NCBI RefSeq assembly: GCF_000092205.1
Contig: NC_014216.1
Location: 124,001 to 188,000, forward strand
DNA length: 64,000 nucleotides
Origin: Desulfurivibrio alkaliphilus AHT 2
GTDB lineage: Bacteria > Desulfobacterota > Desulfobulbia > Desulfobulbales > Desulfurivibrionaceae
Direction of reading: 5' to 3'
The number at the start of each line of letters is the position of its first letter. The first letter of the stretch is position 1. The notes under the pieces are model-generated. The model saw nothing but the letters and a program-made list of their open reading frames with translations. It was not told where the DNA came from and ran no database searches. Both the position numbers and the translations under genes were made by a program. Shown here piece by piece: positions 44,194 to 53,708 of the stretch.

Positions 44194-45030
44194 TCAGGGC
44201 GAGTTGATCACCTGGCGGATGGCCTGGTGGAGCAGGCTGTTTGAGGCCAGCAGTTGCGGGACAAAAGGAGAAAAATCGCCACCGGCGAAGTCGGTGGCCA
44301 GGCCGCCGGCCTCTTTGAGCAGGGCGATGCCCGCCGCCGTGTCCCAGGGTTTGAGGTTGATTTCCCAGAAACCGTCCAGGCGGCCACAGGCCACGTAGGC
44401 CAGATCCAGGGCTGCCGCCCCGGCCCGCCTGATGCCCTGGGCCTTGGGCAGCATGGCCCGCAGCACCTCCACCACCTTCGCCACCTCATCACCTTTTTCC
44501 ACGACGCTGTAAGGAAAGCCGGTGGCCAACAGGGCCTGCTCCAGGCTGTTGGTCCGGGAAACCCGGATGGGCCGGCCGTTGAGCCAGGCCCCGGCCCCTG
44601 CGGCGGCACAGAAAAACTCTTCGCTAACCGGGTTGTAGATTACCCCGGCCCGGCATTCACCATCCTCCAGATAACCGATGGAAACCGCGAACCAGGGAAA
44701 GGCGTGGGCGAAGTTGGTGGTGCCGTCCAGGGGGTCGATTACCCACAGGGGACCACTGATGGCGGTTTTTTCGGTAACGGGCGCGGATTCCTCGGCCAGC
44801 ACGGCGATGCCCGGGTGGTCGCGCTGCAATACCTTTAACACAGCCTGCTCCGAGGCCAGATCGGCTTCGGTGACCAGATCGATCCGCCCTTTATGATTGA
44901 TCTTGAGGGGGGTGTCATATTTGCGGCGCAGAACCTCGCCGGCGGCAAAGGCGGCCCGGCCGGCACTGTCCAGGATGGCCGCCAGCCGGCGATCACGGCA
45001 GCGGGCCAGCGAATGTTGCAGACGATCCAT
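44194..45030 (-). CDS. suhB: Inositol-1-monophosphatase family protein
   Basis: The 278-residue protein carries the metal-binding motifs in order: DLVTEAD (about 51-57), AEES (about 79), WVIDPLDGTTNFAHAFP (about 96-112) and the C-terminal KPWDTAAG segment. Such enzymes dephosphorylate inositol phosphates, and SuhB also affects ribosome biogenesis in enterics. Other family members act on 3'-phosphoadenosine phosphate or fructose bisphosphate, which cannot be excluded. The ribosome site is weak. Confidence 0.9.
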   Translation of the reverse strand: MDRLQHSLARCRDRRLAAILDSAGRAAFAAGEVLRRKYDTPLKINHKGRIDLVTEADLASEQAVLKVLQRDHPGIAVLAEESAPVTEKTAISGPLWVIDPLDGTTNFAHAFPWFAVSIGYLEDGECRAGVIYNPVSEEFFCAAAGAGAWLNGRPIRVSRTNSLEQALLATGFPYSVVEKGDEVAKVVEVLRAMLPKAQGIRRAGAAALDLAYVACGRLDGFWEINLKPWDTAAGIALLKEAGGLATDFAGGDFSPFVPQLLASNSLLHQAIRQVINSP

Positions 45031-45535
45031 GGCTGATTTTTCCCTTTACAGTAGTTTTGATTTCTCGCCTGGTAATCTTACTCAGCCGTGGCAAGGCTGT
45101 CCAGCATGTAGATGGGCGGGCGGTAGGCGGGGTGGTCTACTCTTTTTCCGGGTGGTCCCGAAAAGAGGCGGAATTTCTCGGAACCCGTTATGAAAGCGAG
45201 CTCGCCCGGCGCCTCGATCGGCTGAGCGCTTATCTCTCCGGGGGGAAAAGGCCAGCCGGCGGCATTGAGTCGCTCGCCAAATAGACGATCAAGGACGGCG
45301 GCAAAAACAGGACCAAGGTAAAAGCCGCTTGAATTTGATTTTCTAATCTGCGTATCCTGTAGAAAAGTGACGAAAACAAACCGATGGCGCCCGGGAGGAC
45401 AGTTATGCAAACCTGCGTTATGCTGACCCGCCGCCGAAGGGCAACATTGCAAGGACCTGATCCGGACCTTGCCGCCGGAGCGAGGAGTCTCCTTTTGGGG
45501 AGAAGGTAAGCAATTTAGCAAATCGGAGGTGTATC
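45031..45535. other. Intergenic region upstream of dodecin
   Basis: These 505 bases contain no supported gene. A 34-codon frame at 45405-45509 has a good ribosome site (GGGAGG, 6 bases) but an Arg-rich composition unlike its neighbours. An imperfect hairpin GCAAGG..CCTTGC lies at about 45450-45475. Confidence 0.45.
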
Positions 45536-45739
45536 ATGGGAACAGTGGCAAAAATCATTGAGTTAAGCGCCGATTCGGAAAAATCCTTTGAAGACGCCTT
45601 GGCCGTGGGCATTGCCCGGGCCACGAAGACCTTGAAAAATGTCAAAAGCGTCTGGATACAGGACCAGGAGGTAATGATCGAGAACAACGCCCCCAAAAAA
45701 TACCGGATCCACCTGAAGGTTACCTTCGTGCTCGAATGA
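45536..45739 (+). CDS. Dodecin-family flavin-binding protein, 67 aa
   Basis: GGAGGTG lies 5 bases before the ATG. The sequence VAKIIELSADSEKSFEDA, then IARATKTLKNVKSVWIQ and the C-terminal strand YRIHLKVTFVLE, is typical of dodecins. These assemble into 12-mers that store or scavenge flavin. The flavin-stacking Trp is present (SVWIQDQ). It appears monocistronic. Confidence 0.93.
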   Translation: MGTVAKIIELSADSEKSFEDALAVGIARATKTLKNVKSVWIQDQEVMIENNAPKKYRIHLKVTFVLE

Positions 45740-45875
45740 AGGCTCCCAACCAGCAGCTGCACCCGGGGCCGAATGCGGCCGCCCCGTATGTTGGCGCCGT
45801 ATAAGCTTTCGGCCAAGGGCGCCATCATTTTCCAGCGCGCTGCAGGTCCGGTCGGTCCAGCTCTGGCATCCAGGG

Positions 45876-48344
45876 TTACGGCAATACTGTTTTGCCCTGC
45901 CTGGCTCGGTTTTCGTCGCGGTCGCGCTCTCCCGGCTTGAGCAATCGGAACTGGCAGGAATCGCCGGGCGCGACTTGGTGAAAGCGGCCACGGTAGGCAA
46001 CGGTGACCAGGTTGGCGGTGAAGGCGCAACTGGAAATCTTGAGCAGATCGTGGTCGGCCTCAACGGCCAGGATCTGCCGCCGATAGCGTAACCGAACCTT
46101 CAGGCAGCCGAGGTCGGCGGGCAGCGACGGGTCGAAATGGAGAATATTGGCTCGCATCTCGATGCCGAGATAGCAACGCTGCACCAGATCGATCGTCCCG
46201 GCCATCGCCCCGACATGAATACCCTCCGGGGTGGTGCCGCCTTGAATATCGGCGATATCGCTGTCCAGGGCCCGCTGGAAAAGGTCCCAGGACCCGGCTC
46301 GGTCGGAGCGGGCCAGTACCCAGGAGTGGGCGATCTGGCTCAGGGTTGAACCGTGCGAGGTGCGGGCGAGATAGTAATCCACGTTGCGGGGGATGGTATC
46401 GTAGGCAAAAGGATAACCCAGTTGCTCGAAGAGGAGTTTCAGCTCGTCGGCGGAGAAGAGATAAAAAAGCATCAGCACATCGGCCTGCTTGGAGACTTTG
46501 TAGCGATTGGGGGTGTCCTCTTCGGCCTCCAGAATACGGTCGAGGCGCTGGATGTCACCGTATTTCTTTTTGTAGCCCGTCCAGTCGAACTCCTTAAGAT
46601 CGCCGTAGCCCTCAAACTGGCTGATAATTCCCCCATCGTGAAACGGCACCCGGATTTTGCGGCTGATCTCGTGCCAGAGTTCGACCTCTTCGGGTCGCAG
46701 TCCGATGCGTTCACAAAGCATGTGGCCATGAAATTTGGGGAGCATTTCAAGAACATCCAAAGCTCGACTCAATACCCAGGCCGCCATGATATTGGTATAG
46801 GCATTGTTGTCGAGCCCCCCTTCGGCTTCGGGGTCGCGATCGGGATAAGCGGTGTGATATTCGTCGGGCCCCATGACGCCCTTGATCTCATAACGGTCGA
46901 GAGCTTCGTTGTGGGTGGCGATGCTGGCCCAGAAGCGGGCGATTTCCAGCAGCATCTCGGCGCCGTAGTAATAAAGGAACTCGTGGTCGTCGGTGGCCTG
47001 GCAGTAACTCCAGATGTTGTAGGCAATGGCCGCGTTGATGTGGTGCTGGCGCTGGCTATTATCGGGCAACCAGCGGCCCGAGTGAGGATTGAGATGCAGG
47101 CGCTGGGTTTCCTCCCGGCCGGTGCTGCCGCTTTGCCAGGGATACATGGCCCCGGCATAACCCGCCTCCTGGGCCGCCCGCCGCGCCTCGGGCAGGCGCC
47201 GGTAGCGATAGCGCAACAGCGCCCGGGTCAGCACCGGCATTCGCAGGGTCAGGAAAGGGAAGATAAAGAGCTCGTCCCAGAAGATATGGCCGCGATAGGC
47301 TTCGCCGTGCCAGCCCCGGGCCGGAACCCCGACATCGCGGTCGGCGGTATGGAAGGACACCGTCTGCAATAGATGAAAAATATGGACCCGGAGCTTTAAG
47401 CCGCTCTCTCCCCTGGTCTGCTCCTCCAGCCTGATATCGCCGTCTTCCCAAAGATGTTTCCAGACCAGGGCATGGGCCGTCAGCAGATCATCGAAGCGGC
47501 CGGCCGCGCTCAGGGCGTGCCGGGCGGCCAGGCCCGGTTCGGAGATCGCCTGATCGAGCGAACAGTAGAGCGCCAGAATCTTTTCAACCACCACCCCCTC
47601 CCCTGCGGACAGCGGCATGGTAATTTCCTGGCTGATCCGGTCCCGGTCCGCCTGGTGGCGGCGCTGGGCGTCAAGTTCGGTTCCGTCCCGGTAGAGCCGG
47701 GTACGGGCGGCCTGGGCCACCTGGATCAGGGACTGGTTGGTGCGAACCCGGAGAAACATGGTGTCCGGATCGGGATGATCCAGTTCCAGGGTTTCGAGAT
47801 GTTGGTTGGCCAAGTCGCGATAACGCTCCACCCCGCTGTTGGTTACGGAGCCGTCGAGAGCGCTGCGAACCGTCAGTCGTCCCGACCAGTCTTCGGCCCG
47901 CAGCTCGACCGCAAGCCCGGCCAGATGGGGGTCGGCCATGCTGACCAGCCGCCGTTCACGCCAACGCGTGGTTCGGCCCTGCCCGTCCCGGAACCGCAGG
48001 TCGCGGTGGAGCAGGCCGCTCTTCAGGTCCAGCTCCTGGCGGCAGGAAAGGATCTCGACCTGGTCGATTCGGAACCATTCTCCGTCGTCGATCCGGAAAG
48101 TCAGGGGCAGCCAGTTGGGGAGGTTGACCAGATCCTCGTTCTCCACCTCTCGTCCGGCGATCTTGGTCTTCAGGCGATTGTACCCCCCCGCCAGGTAGGT
48201 TCCCGGATAGTGAACCCCGTCGGCGGCGCTGTCGGGAGCGGCCCCCCGAGTGGCGAAATAACCGTTGCCCAAGGTGCAAAGCGCTTCGCGCAGGCCCTCC
48301 TGGTCGGGCTGATAATCCTCGTAAACAAAGCGCCAGGAATCCAT
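45876..48344 (-). CDS. Glycoside hydrolase family 65 disaccharide phosphorylase, 822 aa
   Basis: The protein starts at 48344 and contains an N-terminal beta-sandwich, then the (alpha/alpha)6 barrel with FWDELFIFPFL, KGVMGPDEYH (catalytic Glu about 493) and the phosphate-binding C-terminal TSHGSTLSQIAHSW. GH65 enzymes phosphorolyse maltose, trehalose, kojibiose or related alpha-glucosides to beta-glucose-1-phosphate and a sugar. Operon partners support this: a beta-phosphoglucomutase-like HAD domain lies immediately upstream. Which disaccharide is used cannot be decided from motifs alone. Confidence 0.92.
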   Translation of the reverse strand: MDSWRFVYEDYQPDQEGLREALCTLGNGYFATRGAAPDSAADGVHYPGTYLAGGYNRLKTKIAGREVENEDLVNLPNWLPLTFRIDDGEWFRIDQVEILSCRQELDLKSGLLHRDLRFRDGQGRTTRWRERRLVSMADPHLAGLAVELRAEDWSGRLTVRSALDGSVTNSGVERYRDLANQHLETLELDHPDPDTMFLRVRTNQSLIQVAQAARTRLYRDGTELDAQRRHQADRDRISQEITMPLSAGEGVVVEKILALYCSLDQAISEPGLAARHALSAAGRFDDLLTAHALVWKHLWEDGDIRLEEQTRGESGLKLRVHIFHLLQTVSFHTADRDVGVPARGWHGEAYRGHIFWDELFIFPFLTLRMPVLTRALLRYRYRRLPEARRAAQEAGYAGAMYPWQSGSTGREETQRLHLNPHSGRWLPDNSQRQHHINAAIAYNIWSYCQATDDHEFLYYYGAEMLLEIARFWASIATHNEALDRYEIKGVMGPDEYHTAYPDRDPEAEGGLDNNAYTNIMAAWVLSRALDVLEMLPKFHGHMLCERIGLRPEEVELWHEISRKIRVPFHDGGIISQFEGYGDLKEFDWTGYKKKYGDIQRLDRILEAEEDTPNRYKVSKQADVLMLFYLFSADELKLLFEQLGYPFAYDTIPRNVDYYLARTSHGSTLSQIAHSWVLARSDRAGSWDLFQRALDSDIADIQGGTTPEGIHVGAMAGTIDLVQRCYLGIEMRANILHFDPSLPADLGCLKVRLRYRRQILAVEADHDLLKISSCAFTANLVTVAYRGRFHQVAPGDSCQFRLLKPGERDRDENRARQGKTVLP

Positions 48345-48362
48345 GCGAGGCCTCCTTTGTTT

Positions 48363-50021
48363 TCAGCCGCGGCCTGGCGGCTGCCCCTGTCGGCCTGCCA
48401 CCAGCGTGGTCAAAAATTCCAGAAACCGCCTGACCTCTTCGGGGTCTGCCAGGGTGCAGTCGGCGGCGGTGGGCCTGGATTCATGGTCGCGCACCGCAAT
48501 GGCCAGTCCGCAGCCGGCAAGCACCCGGAAGGCATCCTCGTCGGTGATGTCGTCGCCGATATAAAGCGGCACGACGTCAGAGTGTTCAAGGTCGAGCTGC
48601 TCCAGCAGCCAGAGCACGGCCCGGCCCTTGTTCCAGGCGATTTCAGGCTGGATCTCGAACACCTTCTTACCGTGTCCCAGTTTCAGGCTCCGGTGATCGG
48701 CCAACACTCGCTCGACCGCCTCTTCAAGCCTTGGCAGATCAGCATCGGCCACCCGCCGGTAATGGACGGCAATCGAGAAGCGCTTGCGCTCGACGGCGTG
48801 GTCCTTAATGCCGGCCAGTTCCGACTGCAAGCTTTTTTCCGCGCGGTCGAGCTCGGGCAGAAACTCGGCTCCCTTCTCCAGGGTTTTGTTCCAGCCATCG
48901 GGGCCAACGATCTCAAAACCATGGCTGCCGGCATAAAAAACCGATTCGATCCCGACCAGTTGCTTAAGCATCGCAAGGTCGCGGCCGCTGACCACGGCTA
49001 CCTTGCAGTGCCGGGCAAGCTCGGCCACGGCGGCTCGCATTCCTTCGCCGAGCAGGGCTTTGGTATGATCCTCCACGATCGGGGTCAGGGTTCCATCGTA
49101 ATCAAGAAACACCGCCGGTTTTTTCGCCGTCAGCCGCTCCCGGATCCCTTCACGCGCCTCAGCGACCGAGGGCAGGTCCGCCAGGGTTTTGACGAACAGG
49201 GTATTGTCGCCGTCCAGGGCCAGTTCAGCCAAATCGTGGACCACCATCCGGGCCCCCGCTTTTTGCAACTCTTCGCCGTAATCGCCGCGGGCGACCCCGA
49301 TCACCAGGCCGAATCCGCCCCGGGCCCCAGCCTCGACGCCGGCGATGGCGTCCTCCAGCACCGCCGCCTGTTCCGGCGCCACCCCCAGCCGGGCCGCGGC
49401 CTCGAGCAGCATCGCCGGTTCAGGCTTGCCGGGCAGGCCGAGGGCGGCCAGATCACGGCCGTCAACTTTGGTGTCGAACAGCTTGTCCACCCCGGCATTG
49501 GCCAGCACTTCGGCCGCGTTGCGGCTGGCCGAAAAGATCGCGGTCTTAAGCCCGCGGCTGCTAAGCTCATCGATCAGTCGGCGGCTGCCGGGATAGACCG
49601 TGACCCGGTTTTCGGCCAGCCAAGAACGAAAATAGCGGTCCTTGCGCTTAGCCAGTCCCCAGATGCTCTCCCGTTCCGGCGGATCACTCTCATCCCCGTA
49701 AGGGATTTCGATGCCGCGAGCCTCAAGAAAGCTCCGCACCCCGGCCTCCCGGGGCTTGCCGTCGACATAGCGGCGATAATCACGGTCGGGATCAAAGGGC
49801 GGCAACTTTTCCTCCCCGCGCTCCGCCCGTTGTCGCAGATAATCGTCGAACAGGCGCTGCCAGGCCTCCGCATGCGCCCCGGCCGTATCGGTGACCACCC
49901 CGTCCATATCGAACAGGACCGCAGCAAGGGTCGGTGAGGAAACGTTGGCCCTTACGGCCTCTTTGCGGACGGTGCCGGAGCGATCCCGGCGCTGCCCCGA
50001 ATTTCGCGGCTCAGGAGGCAT
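48363..50021 (-). CDS. Fusion of beta-phosphoglucomutase-like and trehalose-6-phosphatase-like HAD domains, 552 aa
   Basis: The chosen start at 50021 overlaps the glgX stop by 11 bases and has GGGAG upstream; the frame extending to 50159 lies inside glgX and is rejected. Domain 1 carries FDMDGVVTD (D38, D40) and the VLEDAIAGVEAG segment of beta-phosphoglucomutases. Domain 2 carries FLDYDGTLTP (about D307, D309), VAVVSGRD and YIGDDITDEDAF of OtsB-type phosphatases. It could convert beta-glucose-1-phosphate from GH65 to glucose-6-phosphate and also dephosphorylate trehalose-6-phosphate. No OtsA gene is in view. Confidence 0.9.
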   Translation of the reverse strand: MPPEPRNSGQRRDRSGTVRKEAVRANVSSPTLAAVLFDMDGVVTDTAGAHAEAWQRLFDDYLRQRAERGEEKLPPFDPDRDYRRYVDGKPREAGVRSFLEARGIEIPYGDESDPPERESIWGLAKRKDRYFRSWLAENRVTVYPGSRRLIDELSSRGLKTAIFSASRNAAEVLANAGVDKLFDTKVDGRDLAALGLPGKPEPAMLLEAAARLGVAPEQAAVLEDAIAGVEAGARGGFGLVIGVARGDYGEELQKAGARMVVHDLAELALDGDNTLFVKTLADLPSVAEAREGIRERLTAKKPAVFLDYDGTLTPIVEDHTKALLGEGMRAAVAELARHCKVAVVSGRDLAMLKQLVGIESVFYAGSHGFEIVGPDGWNKTLEKGAEFLPELDRAEKSLQSELAGIKDHAVERKRFSIAVHYRRVADADLPRLEEAVERVLADHRSLKLGHGKKVFEIQPEIAWNKGRAVLWLLEQLDLEHSDVVPLYIGDDITDEDAFRVLAGCGLAIAVRDHESRPTAADCTLADPEEVRRFLEFLTTLVAGRQGQPPGRG

Positions 50022-52119
50022 GGCGCAATACTCCCAGGCTGCGGGCTTCAACCTCGAATTCACCGCCGGGATCAAGTTTTTTATCCTCATCTCTCCAGCC
50101 TTCGGCCGTATCGAACACTCTGACCCAGCCCGCCGCCCACTCCGGTCCGGGAAGGGCAAAGGTCAGGGCTTCATGGTGGGCATTGAAGACAAGATAGAAG
50201 CGATCATCGCCGATCCGCTCGCCGCGGGGGCCCTTGGTGACCAGGCTCTCGCCGTTGAGAAAAACGGCGAACGATTTGGCGTAACCCTCGCCCCAGTTTT
50301 CTTCCTCCATCTCGTGCCCTTCGGGGGTGAACCAGGCGATATCCGCGACTTCGGCGCCATGGATCGGCCGGCCCTGGAACCAGCGCCGGCGATGAAAAAC
50401 CGGATGTTCGCGATAGAAACTGATCAGTCGTTGACTGAAAGCAAGCAGCTCGCGGTCGGCCTGATCCCAGTTAAACCAGGAAATCTCATTGTCCTGGCAA
50501 TAGGCGTTGTTGTTGCCGCCCTGGCTGCGGCCGATCTCGTCACCGCCGAGCAGCATCGGCACCCCCTGGGACAGAAACAGGGTGGCGAGGAAGTTGCGCT
50601 GCTGGCGGGCGCGCAGGGCATTGACGGCGGGATCGTCGCTGGGTCCCTCGGTCCCGCAGTTCCAGGAGTGATTGTCGTCGCTGCCGTCCCGGTTTTCCTC
50701 GCCGTTGGCCTCATTGTGCTTGTCGTTGTATGAGACGAGATCCCGGAGGGTAAAGCCGTCGTGAGCGGTGACGAAATTGATGCTGGCGTATGGGCGGCGG
50801 CCGGTGTTTTCGTAAAGATCGGAACTGCCGGTCAGGCGGCCGGCGAACTCGGCCAGGGTCCGATCCTGCCCCCGCCAATAGTCCCGCACACAATCTCGGT
50901 ACTTGCCGTTCCACTCCGACCACAACGGCGGGAAATTGCCCACTTGATAACCCCCTTCGCCCAGGTCCCAGGGTTCGGCGATGAGCTTGACCTGACTGAT
51001 TACCGGATCCTGCTGGATGATATCGAAAAAGGCCGAGAGACGGTCCACCTCGTGGAGTTCACGGGCCAGGGTGGCGGCAAGATCGAAGCGGAAGCCGTCA
51101 ACGTGCATTTCCAGCACCCAGTAGCGAAGGCTGTCCATGATCAGCTGGAGCACGTGGGGGTGGAGCATGTTAAGGCTGTTGCCGGTTCCGGTGTAGTCCA
51201 TGTAGTACCGGGGGTCTTCGGCCGTCAGGCGGTAGTAGGCGGCATTGTCGATCCCTTTCAAGCCCAGCATGGGACCAAGGTGGTTGCCCTCCGAGGTGTG
51301 GTTGTAAACCACGTCCAGGATGACCTCGATTCCTGCCTGGTGCAGGGCCTTGACCATCCCCTTGAACTCCTCAACCTGGCGGCCGGGTTCGGAGGCGGCC
51401 CCATATTCGTTGTGGGGGGCGAAGAAGGCTATGGTGCTGTAGCCCCAGTAGTTGCGGAGCTGCTTTTCCACCAGGTGGGCATAGTGGATAAACTGATGGA
51501 CCGGCATCAGCTCAACGGCGGTGATCCCGAGTTCCTGGAGGTAGCCGATGGCCGCGGGATGGGCCAGACCGGCGTAAGTGCCCCGCAATTCCGGCGGGAT
51601 GTCGGGATGGTTTTTGGTAAAACCCTTGACGTGCAACTCGTAGATGATGGTCTGGTGCCAGGGAGTGGCGGGATGGCGATCGTCTCCCCAGTCGAAACCC
51701 GGCTCGATCACCACCGAACAGGGAACGAAAGGGGCGCTGTCATGATCGTTGCGGCTTTCGGGCTCGCCGAAACGGTATGGATACACCGCTTCTTTCCATT
51801 GGACCTGGCCGCTTACGGCCTTGGCGTAGGGGTCGAGGAGCAACTTGGCGGGATTGCAGCGCCGGCCCTGCTCCGGCTCCCAGGGGCCATGCACCCGGTA
51901 GCCATAATGTTGTCCCGGCCTGATCCCGGGAATATAGCCGTGCCAGCAGTAAGCGGTGACCTCGGGCAGTTCAAGGCGGGTTTCGCCTCCCTGGCCGTCG
52001 CAGAGGCACAGTTCAACCCGCTCGGCAACGCTCGAAAACAGGGAGAAGTTGGTGCCCTCGCCGTCAAAGGTGGCTCCCAGGGGATAGGGTTTGCCGGGCC
52101 ATACTTTGAGATCACTCAT
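50011..52119 (-). CDS. glgX: Glycogen debranching enzyme (isoamylase type)
   Basis: The 702-residue protein has an N-terminal CBM48-like domain (KPYPLGATFDGEGTNFSLFS) and the GH13 regions: DVVYNHTSEG (I), DGFRFDLAATL (II, nucleophile about D345), ELLIAEPWD-type KLIAEPWD (III, about E381) and FVTAHDGFTL (IV). It cleaves alpha-1,6 branches of glycogen or dextrins. It is the first gene of the glgX, HAD-HAD, GH65 operon, with overlapping gene ends. The hairpin repeat copy 2 lies upstream of its start. Confidence 0.95.
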   Translation of the reverse strand: MSDLKVWPGKPYPLGATFDGEGTNFSLFSSVAERVELCLCDGQGGETRLELPEVTAYCWHGYIPGIRPGQHYGYRVHGPWEPEQGRRCNPAKLLLDPYAKAVSGQVQWKEAVYPYRFGEPESRNDHDSAPFVPCSVVIEPGFDWGDDRHPATPWHQTIIYELHVKGFTKNHPDIPPELRGTYAGLAHPAAIGYLQELGITAVELMPVHQFIHYAHLVEKQLRNYWGYSTIAFFAPHNEYGAASEPGRQVEEFKGMVKALHQAGIEVILDVVYNHTSEGNHLGPMLGLKGIDNAAYYRLTAEDPRYYMDYTGTGNSLNMLHPHVLQLIMDSLRYWVLEMHVDGFRFDLAATLARELHEVDRLSAFFDIIQQDPVISQVKLIAEPWDLGEGGYQVGNFPPLWSEWNGKYRDCVRDYWRGQDRTLAEFAGRLTGSSDLYENTGRRPYASINFVTAHDGFTLRDLVSYNDKHNEANGEENRDGSDDNHSWNCGTEGPSDDPAVNALRARQQRNFLATLFLSQGVPMLLGGDEIGRSQGGNNNAYCQDNEISWFNWDQADRELLAFSQRLISFYREHPVFHRRRWFQGRPIHGAEVADIAWFTPEGHEMEEENWGEGYAKSFAVFLNGESLVTKGPRGERIGDDRFYLVFNAHHEALTFALPGPEWAAGWVRVFDTAEGWRDEDKKLDPGGEFEVEARSLGVLRHAS

Positions 52120-52212
52120 AGCAACATGCCTCCGAAGCCTTGGATGAAAATTACCGCTGCGCCTGCGAGGTAACCGTTCACCAGGGGTACTAACCTTTCA
52201 GTATAACGGGCC

Positions 52213-52319
52213 GTAAGCGAACAGCCGCGCCGCAGGTTCGGGCAAGCAGCCAGGCGCAGCGTACCCCTGTACGTAAGCCTGGCTGATCGCCCGAAGATGC
52301 GGTGCTGCTGAACGCTTAC
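52213..52319. repeat. Hairpin repeat element, copy 2
   Basis: Arms of about 31 bases (GTAAGCGAACAGCCGCGCCG.. with ..GAACGCTTAC) enclose a second stem AGCCAGGC/GCCTGGCT and a tip CGTAC-CCCT-GTACG. It shares with copy 1 at 19325-19434 the tip, the sequence GTACGNAAGCC and the 3' arm TGCGGTGCTGCTG-ACG. It lies between the truncated oxidoreductase and glgX. Confidence 0.85.
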
Positions 52320-52377
52320 CCCGCGAGGAAGGCGCCCGGACCAGTGCATTCATCATCGCTTAAGCGACCGGGAGAAA

Positions 52378-53700
52378 TCAACGTGGTTTTTTGATTCCCA
52401 GTTCAGCTCCCTGCCGCAACAGTTCCGCCTGCACTTCCCCCGCCGGCAGAGACCGCGGTATCCGGCCGGTTTTGACGGCCAAAGCGGCGCAAACCCCGGC
52501 GGCCTGACCGGTGGCCACCGAAACCGGCATCACCCGGTAGGAGGAATGGGCCTCATGGGTGCCGGAGATGCAGCGGCCCGCCACGATCAGGTTGTCGATT
52601 TTTCGGGGCAACAGGCAGCGCAGAGGGATATCGTAGGCCTCGCCCTGGGGTACTCTCTTGATGACCGTGCCCATCCCTTCGGGGTTGTGAATGTCGATGG
52701 GATAGGTATTGGGGGCCACCACATCGGGAAACTTGCGGGCCGTCAGCACATCATCGGCGGTCAGTTGATATTCACCGATGATCCTTCTGGTCTCCCGAAC
52801 CCCGGCCTGAGCCCCGCTCTGTAACACGTAGGCCTGCTCGAAACCGGGGACGTATTTGCGCAAAAAAGCTGAAATCTGACGCATCTGGGCCCGGCTCTGC
52901 CATTCGGCATAGGACCAGTCCCACACATCGCTGCCCAGCACCCGATTGACCCGGGTGCTGTTGACGACGACCTCCTTTTCGTGGGGGGTGCCGAAGAAGA
53001 GAATATCTTCCCTCGGCAACCGCAGATCTCCCTTTAGGGTGGCCTGCTGCACCAGATCCCACAGGCCGTGAACCCCACGCCACTGCTCGGGATGCTCTTT
53101 GACATAATTTTCAAAGGCCGTTCGTTCGAAATCCGCCATCCGGAACATCAAGGTCATGGGCTGAACCAGCCGGTCATCTTCGCGACCGGTTTCATAGGGC
53201 GCTCCGGCACTGGCAGCCACATCGCCGTCGCCGGTACCGTCCACCACCGCCTTGGCGCGAATAACCACCGGGCCCGATTTGGTTTCAAAAACCACACCTT
53301 TAATGGTGTTCCTGGTGACGATGGTCTCTCCGGCAAGGGCGTGAAAAAGGAAGTGAACCCCCGCTTCGTCCAGCATCTCCATGGCAACCAGCTTGAAAGT
53401 CTCGGGATCAAAAGGCACCGTGTAGCCGGTTTTGAGCGTAGGGGCGGCGGCTCCGCCCGCCTGGGTCAGGCGTTGCAGAAAACTGTTGAGTACTCCGGCA
53501 ATGACCGGTTCGCCGGGACCGTGATCGGTACGGAAAAGGGTGGTCGCCCCCTCCTTTTCCCGGCGCGGTTTATCGGTATCAAAAGACATCAGTGGCATGA
53601 CCAGGGCCGCCGTGGCGTTGCCGCCCAGAAACCCGTAGCGCTCCACCAGAATCACATCAACTCCCGTCGCGGCCGCGCCCAAAGCCGCGCCAAACCCGGG
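52378..53700 (-). pseudogene. FAD-dependent oxidoreductase lacking its N-terminal FAD motif
   Basis: The coding sequence resembles FAD-dependent oxidoreductases that begin GGGPAGxAAAxGAARLG then ILVERYGFLGGNATAAL. Here the frame begins with a stop just upstream of PPPGFGAALGAAATGVDVIL; the first beta strand and the Gly-rich turn are missing, and the only in-frame starts are a TTG at 53682 or later codons. The remaining 434 residues are intact with VVDGTGDGDVAASAGAPYETG and NLIVAGRCISGTHEAHSS. It is therefore probably a truncated, inactive gene joined at about 53700 to foreign sequence. A functional alternative start cannot be fully excluded. Confidence 0.65.
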
Positions 53701-53708
53701 CGGAGGTC

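Noticed and set aside
45405-45509. 34-codon ORF with a good ribosome site before dodecin
   Set aside because: Arg-rich composition and an internal hairpin; no evidence of translation beyond the ribosome site.
47454-49937. 827-codon plus-strand frame opposite GH65 and the HAD fusion
   Set aside because: No recognisable protein features, no ribosome site, and it crosses two well-supported genes on the other strand.
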